From positions 488,299 through 552,298 of the forward strand of contig BJOX01000172.1 of the NCBI GenBank assembly GCA_009731375.1: DNA of 64,000 nt. The letters run 5' to 3'. The position numbers and the translations under genes are program-made. Positions 1 through 64,000 of the stretch are shown in pieces. The notes under the pieces were generated by a model. The model was not told the origin of the DNA and searched no databases. It saw only the letters and a program-made list of their open reading frames with translations. The stretch is from Paulinella micropora (Eukaryota > Cercozoa > Imbricatea > Euglyphida). The stretch's first letter is position 1. Each line of letters starts with the position of its first letter.

Positions 1-74
<74 letters not shown>

Positions 75-91
75 TACAGTGACACAGAAAT
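1..91. repeat. (CA)n microsatellite
   Basis: Pure CA to about 70, then degenerate. Confidence 0.95.
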
Positions 92-187
92 TGCGTAAGT
101 GGAATCAAAAAGTATTTTTTGTGTGTGAAAGAAAATAGAAAAGTGTGTGGTGAAAAGAAAATAGCGCAAGGTGTGAACTGCAATGCA
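92..187 (+). repeat. Unique block duplicated at 7,266-7,362
   Basis: About 96 bp starting tgcgtaagtggaatcaaaa match 7,266-7,362 closely in the same orientation. The two blocks bracket the microsatellite and foldback domain. Confidence 0.85.
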
Positions 188-3374
<3,187 letters not shown>

Positions 3375-3376
<2 letters not shown>

Positions 3377-4135
3377 CAGCCTACCGTTAGTTAGTATTGA
3401 TCAACATTAATGATATTCAGTAATTAGGTTTAATTATTCAACTTGGATAACGTGAAATAATCATGATTGAATAATAACGTTAAATAATGTTGAATAATGA
3501 TACTGATTGAATAATATTGAATAATACTAATTGAATAATATCATCATTGAATAATATTGAATAACACTACTAGAATTGAATAATCATAGTTTTGAATAGT
3601 ATTGATCAAGTTATTAATAATATAATACTAATTGAATAATATTGAATAGGATCATATTATCATCCGGCAGAATCATGTGAATACGGTACCGGACCGAATC
3701 TATGATACTGTGTTAATTTTCTTGGAGTCAAGTTTTTACATCTATTTTGAGTTCCGTCACACAAGTTACTTCAATTTATGATATGTTCCGTTTTATTACT
3801 ATGATCAACTGCCACCGTCATAACTTGATCAAGTTATGTTGATTAATATTGATTTTTATTGAAAAAACTTGAGTTGAACTCAAGTTCATATTGATCAAGT
3901 TAAGTGATGATTGATTATATATTGATTAATATTGGTCGGATTAACGTGACATCATAAGACGCCGGGTGATTATTAATACTTGAACATTGCCTGCCAGTGG
4001 ATTTGTATTGGCTGATTAATACTATGATTGATTTTTTTTTGCATAATCTTGATTAATATTGAATAGTTTAACAATCATACGGTAATAATGACATCAGTGT
4101 CAAATTCATCATAAGTTACTGTAATACATGCATAT
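3375..4135. other. AT-rich spacer with degenerate TTGAATAATA units
   Basis: About 760 bp, the only sizeable non-microsatellite DNA in the first 7 kb. Repeated ttgaataatatt and ttgatcaagtta motifs. No coding exon seen on either strand. Confidence 0.6.
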
Positions 4136-4367
4136 ATACACATACATGCATGCATACATACATACATACATACATACATACATACATACATACTAGCACA
4201 TACATACATAGTACATACATACTCACATACCTGCATACCTACATACCTACATACCTACCTGCATACCTACATACCTACATATACCTACATACCTACTACG
4301 TGACATACCTACATACATACATACATACATACATACATACATACATACATACATACCGTGGCATACA

Positions 4368-4399
<32 letters not shown>

Positions 4400-5625
4400 C
4401 CGTGGCATACACATACATGCATGCATACATACATATTACTGGGTACATTCAAGTGTCAAACTCAGCCATCAAAATTGATTTAAGGGTCAGATTTCAGATT
4501 AGCGGTCAGATTTTAGATTAGCGGCCAGAATTCAAATTAGTTCAATTTAACGGTAACATTTCGCAAAAATGATACAGATTTTGCGAACGTATATAGCAGT
4601 TAAATTGAACTAATTTGAATTCTAACCACTAATTCGAAATCTGACCGATTATTTGAAATCTGACCCTTAACTAAAATTCGATGGCTGAGTTTGACACTTG
4701 ATGTACCCAGTAATACATACATACATACATACATATGTGACATACATAGATAGATACATACATACATACATACATACTTACATAAATACATACATACATA
4801 CATACATACATACATACATACACATACATACACATACATACACATACATACACATACATACACATACATACACATACATACACATACATACACATACATA
4901 AAATACAGACATACATACACACACACATACACACACACATACATACATACATACATACATACATGCATGGATGCATACATACATAACATACATACATAAC
5001 ATACATGCATACAACATACATACATATAATATACACATAGATACATACATACATACATACATACATACATACATACATAAATACATACATACATGCATGC
5101 ATGCATACATGCATGAATACATGCATACATATATACAAACACACAAGATATACATACATACATACATACAGACATACATACATACATACATATATGCATG
5201 CATACATGCATACATACATGCATGCATGCATGCATGCACAAATACATACAAACATACATACATACATACATACATACACACATGCATGCATACATACATA
5301 CATACATACATACATACACATACATACTCATACATACATACATACATACATACATACATAAATGCATACATACATGCATGCATACATGCATACATACATG
5401 CATACATACATACATATACATACATGCATACATACATACACACATACATGCATGCATGCCTGCACATACATGCCTGCATGCATGCATGCATACATACATA
5501 CATACATGCATACATACATACATACATACATGCATGCATGCATGCATACATGATACATACATACATACATACATACATACATACATACATACATGCATGC
5601 ATGCATGCATACATGCATGCATGCA

Positions 5626-5661
<36 letters not shown>

Positions 5662-6265
5662 CACATACATACACATACATAGATACACATACATACATAC
5701 ATACATACATACATACATACATACACACACACATACACACATACACACTTACGTGAATACATACATACATACATATATACATACATACATACATACATAC
5801 ATACATACATACATGCATGCATGCATGCATGCATGTATGCAGGCATGCATACATACATACATACATACATACATACATACATACATACCTACATACATAC
5901 ATACATGCATACATACATGCATACATACATACAGACATACAGACATACCTACATACCTACATACCTACATACCTACATACCTACATAGCTACCTACATAC
6001 ATACCTACATACCTACATACATACCTACATACCTACATACATACCTACATACATACCTACATACATACCTACATACATACCTACATACATACATACATAG
6101 ATACATATACATACATAGATACATATACATACATACATACATACATACACACACACATACACACATACACACACATACATACATACATGCATACATACAT
6201 ACATACATGCATGCATACATACACACACATACATTATTGCATGCATGCATGCATACATATATATA

Positions 6266-6296
<31 letters not shown>

Positions 6297-6577
6297 CGTA
6301 TACATACATACATACATACATACATACATACATACATACATACATACATACATGCATACATGCATGCATGCATGCATGCATGCATGCATGCATACATACA
6401 TACATACATACATACATACATACATACGTACATACATACGTACGTACGTACATACATACATACATACATACATACATAACATACATACATGCATGCATGC
6501 ATGCATGCATGTATGTATGCATGCATTCATGCATACATGCATACATGCATGCATACATACATACATACATACATATA

Positions 6578-6611
<34 letters not shown>

Positions 6612-6989
6612 CATACATACATACATACATACATACATACATGCATACATACATGCATACATACATACATGCATGCATGAGTACTTGCATGCATGCATGC
6701 ATGCATGCATGTATGCATGCATGCAGGCATGCATGCATGCATGCATACATACATACATAATGTACATACATACATACTAGACATACATATACATACATAA
6801 ATACACACATACATACATATGTACGTACACAAACATACATACATACATACATACACACATACATACATACATACATGCATTCATACATATGTACATAAAT
6901 ACATACATACATACATACATACATACATACATACATACAGAGACACACACACACACACAACACACACACACACATAGACACAGACACAG

Positions 6990-7020
<31 letters not shown>

Positions 7021-7265
7021 TAGACAGACAGGCAGACATACAGACTGGCAGGCAGACAGACAGACAGACAGTTAGACAGACAGACAGACAGACAGACGGA
7101 CAGACGGACAGACAGTACTAGTCTGAGACAAAGAAACAGAGAGACAGAAAGACGGACATGTACAGACAGAGAGACAGACAGAGAGACAGACAGACAGGCA
7201 GACACACACAGTGACACACACACACACACACAGACACACACACACACCGTGACACACACAGACAG
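4136..7265. repeat. (CATA)n/(CATG)n, ending in (CAGA)n/(CA)n
   Basis: Tetramer tracts around the foldback element; from ~6,940 CA and CAGA repeats. No coding content seen. Confidence 0.95.
4436..4713. mobile_element. Foldback (MITE-like) element
   Basis: A 278-bp element whose outer ~115-120 bp on each side are imperfect inverted repeats (ttactgggtacat ... atgtacccagtaa). It sits inside (CATA)n with ta on both sides, a possible TA duplication. No ORF. Confidence 0.8.
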
Positions 7266-7871
7266 TGCGTAAGTGGAATCAAAAAGTATTTTTTGTGTGG
7301 GAAAGAAAATAGAAAAGTGTATGGTGGAAAGAAAATAGCGCAAGGTGTGAACTACCATGCAAAAAGAACTTTGACGCAGAAGAAACAACCCCCCAAAAGT
7401 TAGAGATAACCTTGTTGTAAAAAATAAAAGAAGTAAAACGCTCCAGTAATTTTTTTCCAAAGGTCCACACCCACCTATGAATTTCACGGGCAGTGGCTTT
7501 TCTAACGGGTGTTTGTTTGAGGGAGCCAATTCCCACCGTTATTTGCGTTAGCTTTTTTCAGCTGCAGCCGTATCACAGCCTTTTTGTTCGCCATCCACTC
7601 GGAGAGCTAACAGGGTCACGGATTATAACAACAAAACAAAACATCCAGCCATGGCTTTTTAGCGAGAGGGCTGATGAAGGGAATTGCCTTAATAGTACCA
7701 ATAATACAAAAAAACTACAGGACGGATGAGCCTCATTTGCCGTTTAATACAATGGGCAGATTTTTTGGCAAGACCGCAATCTGGGGAGGATTTTTGGAAA
7801 TACAGTCCATTTTCTGTCTCCTTCACTCTGTTTCTCTGTGTTGTGTCTTGGTGGGAGCTGGGTGGGCAGCG
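7266..7871 (+). other. Non-repetitive 5' region of gene 1
   Basis: Starts with the duplicated block (to 7,362), then ~500 bp of ordinary sequence, likely upstream region or 5' UTR of gene 1. I see no convincing core promoter. Confidence 0.4.
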
Positions 7872-49471
<41,600 letters not shown>

Positions 49472-49535
49472 TTGCAAAGGTCCTTGATATGTGTCATGTT
49501 GAAACGACGCAGTCGTGGCGGAATTTCCAGTTGGT

Positions 49536-49585
<50 letters not shown>

Positions 49586-51229
49586 GCTGTTGTTGCTGTT
49601 GTTGTTGTTGCTGTTGTTGTTGTTGTTGTTGATGTGTATGTGCACGTGTGTGTGTGTGTGTGTGTGTGTAGTATAGCTGACGATGTTGAAGAAGCAAAGC
49701 CATGCAACTCTGATCTGATCGATTCTCCACCTATCGCGGTGATATTATACAGTATATGGCATGTCCATGCTAAAGCCTTTGTTGAAGCTGAGGGCGAAAA
49801 AAAAAAAACTTTTGGAATGGCTCCCTTTGTTTTGACTCTTTGGAGCAACCTTTTCTTATAACTTTCCTTCTCACACTTCATCTTCCCTGGATAACCGACA
49901 GACCGGAACGGTAAGTATTGCCATTATATACCGGGTGGGCCGGCATAATCCCTTCTGCACCCCCGAGCGCGCTCACCCCTATGCGCGCGAGAAGTCGAAC
50001 CATTACACCGCCGCGACCAACCTCGGAACAGAATGCAAATACTAACCTGCGTGACGGTCGTCGCCGTACTCGTATTAATGTATTAACATTAAACCGCAAT
50101 ATTTCAAGTTGGGCCATTCGCCAACACTTCGACCCCCACCCGTCGCCCGATAGTACAGGTACCCTTTATTAATATTATGAAGTGGTAAGTGTTCTCGAGT
50201 AATATAATATCATGTTAATAAGAGTTCGTTGTATTTGCCAACTTGAAGAGTTGTATTTTCAAAATAGTTATTAATATTTATTAACAGTGTCTTACTTACC
50301 AGACCACGAGTGACCGTGCTCACCCATTTGCAAAGTTCAAGTTATAAGTACAAGGGTTGTTTGTTGAGTAGGGTAAGGGCTTGAGTAAGTTGAAGGGTGA
50401 TGGCTATGGTCTCCTAGGTCTCCAGGGCATGTGAGCTGTGTTCACGACATAAGTTTATGAGGTAGGTTGTTGTAGAACGAACGCTGGTCTCAGTGACTTC
50501 GGGAATCGATTTGATTTCGGTTTAATTCACTTTACTATCAGGTTATCGCAAGTGTCACAGACAGTGTCTTCAGCGGAAGATTGCAAATGACTCTCACGTA
50601 AATATTAATACGACTAGTCGAAAAAACATTGTCGATATCAGTGGGGAAAAAAAGGAAAGTTGACCGTCAGTCCAAACATCAAACATTATCTGTGATACTG
50701 AAAAACTTACTGTTAATAGTAGTAGGTTGGTAGGTGGCTATGCGGAAGCGTCTAGGTTGTGTATTGGAGTGGTGATACAGTTTCTCTTGACTCCAAGTTA
50801 TTGGTAAATGGCTCTTAGTAAAGATATAGTTCCTTATGAACCAGTTATTATATATATTAATACAAACTCACAAAAGGGAAATATTAATAAAATGATATGT
50901 TAACGGGCAGTTGAAAACGTATTAATATTAATACTTGCCGCCATTCGTGGGGATGAGATGGAAGCGTAAGAGGAAAATGGAAGTGGTCTTTCTTTCTTAA
51001 TGACAATATTACTATATGTTAATATTAATATAATATTAATAATATAACATGATTTATTCATTAACAGGAAAGAAATTAAACAACATAATCCGCCCGTAAA
51101 TTCGAGCCTAAGTCATGGCCCGGTCTGAACGAGTTACAGGCGTCACAAGGATTGCTGAAAAATTAGCAAGGGGTTATTAAATGTGGATGCCCGGGAGATA
51201 GCTGCTCCCCCAAAGCAGACCCAACCCCT

Positions 51230-51301
<72 letters not shown>

Positions 51302-51343
51302 AGCTTGTTGCCACACCGAGAGACGAATGGGAAGAGTAAACAA

Positions 51344-51433
<90 letters not shown>

Positions 51434-51728
51434 AAGACTAAATAAACAAGAGAGGGGAAAAAGAAAACTCTCCCAACCAATTAAGTGGCGTGTGCCCTTA
51501 CTGGACTCGACTGAGCCAAATAAGGCCTCACTTGCCTTTTCCACTTTTTCTTCTCTTTTCTTTTTTTTAACTGCCCTTGCCTCGTTCAACCAAACTCTAG
51601 TTTGCAAGCCCCCCCGTCCCGTCGCGTGGGATCGCTTAGAAATAGCAAAAAAAGTTTCGACCGTACCTCCCGGCAAAATTTGGCAAAAAATTATTGCAAT
51701 TTCTCGCAGCAATTCTGTCTTGGTTGGC
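49472..51728. other. Convergent intergenic region (3' ends of gene 1 and bioB)
   Basis: 49,535-49,632 is (TTG)n; 49,660-49,900 is unique and probably gene 1 3' UTR. 49,910-50,160 is a GC-richer block, and 50,160-51,140 is AT-rich with no exon seen. (TA)n lies at 51,236-51,298 and 51,363-51,422. No clear polyadenylation signal could be assigned to either gene. Confidence 0.6.
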
Positions 51729-63562
<11,834 letters not shown>

Positions 63563-63587
63563 CTAGCCAGGTAGGTAGGTAGATAGG

Positions 63588-63620
<33 letters not shown>

Positions 63621-63625
63621 CGATC

Positions 63626-63721
<96 letters not shown>

Positions 63722-63734
63722 CATAGATAGATAC

Positions 63735-63830
<96 letters not shown>

Positions 63831-63872
63831 GTAGGTAGGTAGGTAGGTAGGTAGGTAGGTAGGTAGGTAGGG
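63563..63872. repeat. (GATA)n/(GGTA)n
   Basis: Intron upstream of the first bioB exon in the window. Confidence 0.95.
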
Positions 63873-64000
63873 GGCCAGGGCTCGTTCCATAAGCGCCCCT
63901 TGCAGAACGAGCTCCCACCTCCATTACAGAGGGCCCAGTAAGCAGATGGAGTTTCCGAGACTGTCGACAGTCTAGTATAAACCGACAGAGCACTGTGGGT
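63873..64000 (-). mobile_element. Family A element, copy 6 (3'-truncated, runs off window)
   Basis: It begins inside the element at ggccaggg after (GGTA)n, so the 3' end is missing here, unlike the other copies. Confidence 0.75.

Noticed and set aside
49940-50020. tRNA gene or SINE head on the minus strand (cggtgtaatggttcgac)
   Set aside because: Only an A-box-like stretch; no B box at the right distance and no acceptor stem.

Overview
This is eukaryotic DNA. Coding sequence is cut into many short exons with GT-AG splice sites and matching codon phase, and almost every intron is filled with microsatellite: (CTAT)n/(GATA)n, (CATA)n, (TC)n, (CTTC)n, (ATT)n, (TA)n and longer units. I count about 19 to 20 runs of N, several exactly 10 long, nearly all inside simple repeats. 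The organism cannot be named from the window. A spliced biotin synthase argues against a vertebrate, and TTAGGG-type intronic repeats plus a LINE with a restriction-like endonuclease fit a microbial eukaryote or simple marine lineage (inference).

Layout. 1-7,265: microsatellites, an AT-rich block and a 278-bp foldback element, with no gene I can support. 7,872-49,471 (+): one long gene, here called gene 1. I reconstructed it from about 37 short exons by following splice sites and phase. The 35 exons from 12,154 to the TAA at 49,471 join in one open frame of 2,430 nt (809 codons plus stop). I do not recognise the product. The first exon looks like a signal peptide. 49,472-51,728: AT-rich space between two convergent genes. 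51,729-63,562 (-): the last seven exons of a biotin synthase gene (bioB/BIO2 type), 245 residues to the stop. The radical-SAM exons lie beyond the right edge. 63,563-64,000: intron and a repeat copy.

Mobile DNA: a 5'-truncated non-LTR retrotransposon (61,266-63,200, +) with a CCHC knuckle and a restriction-like endonuclease motif, three shorter copies of its 3' end, and six copies of a shorter family (A) whose 3' end nearly matches the LINE's. Family A 3' ends that are preserved, and all LINE 3' ends, run into (CTAT)n. There are also three copies of a long-hairpin element, two other inverted-repeat elements and one tRNA-derived SINE-like element.

The main discovery is a rule for how these introns are built. 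Beside many exons lie degenerate extra copies of the exon edge. Copies upstream of the true exon carry the splice acceptor plus the 5' part of the exon. Copies downstream carry the 3' part of the exon plus the donor. They are separated by microsatellite and occur in both genes, from one copy to 17. The introns seem to have grown inward from both splice junctions by repeated tandem duplication. An assembly contribution has to be excluded, because many gaps fall in the same repeats.
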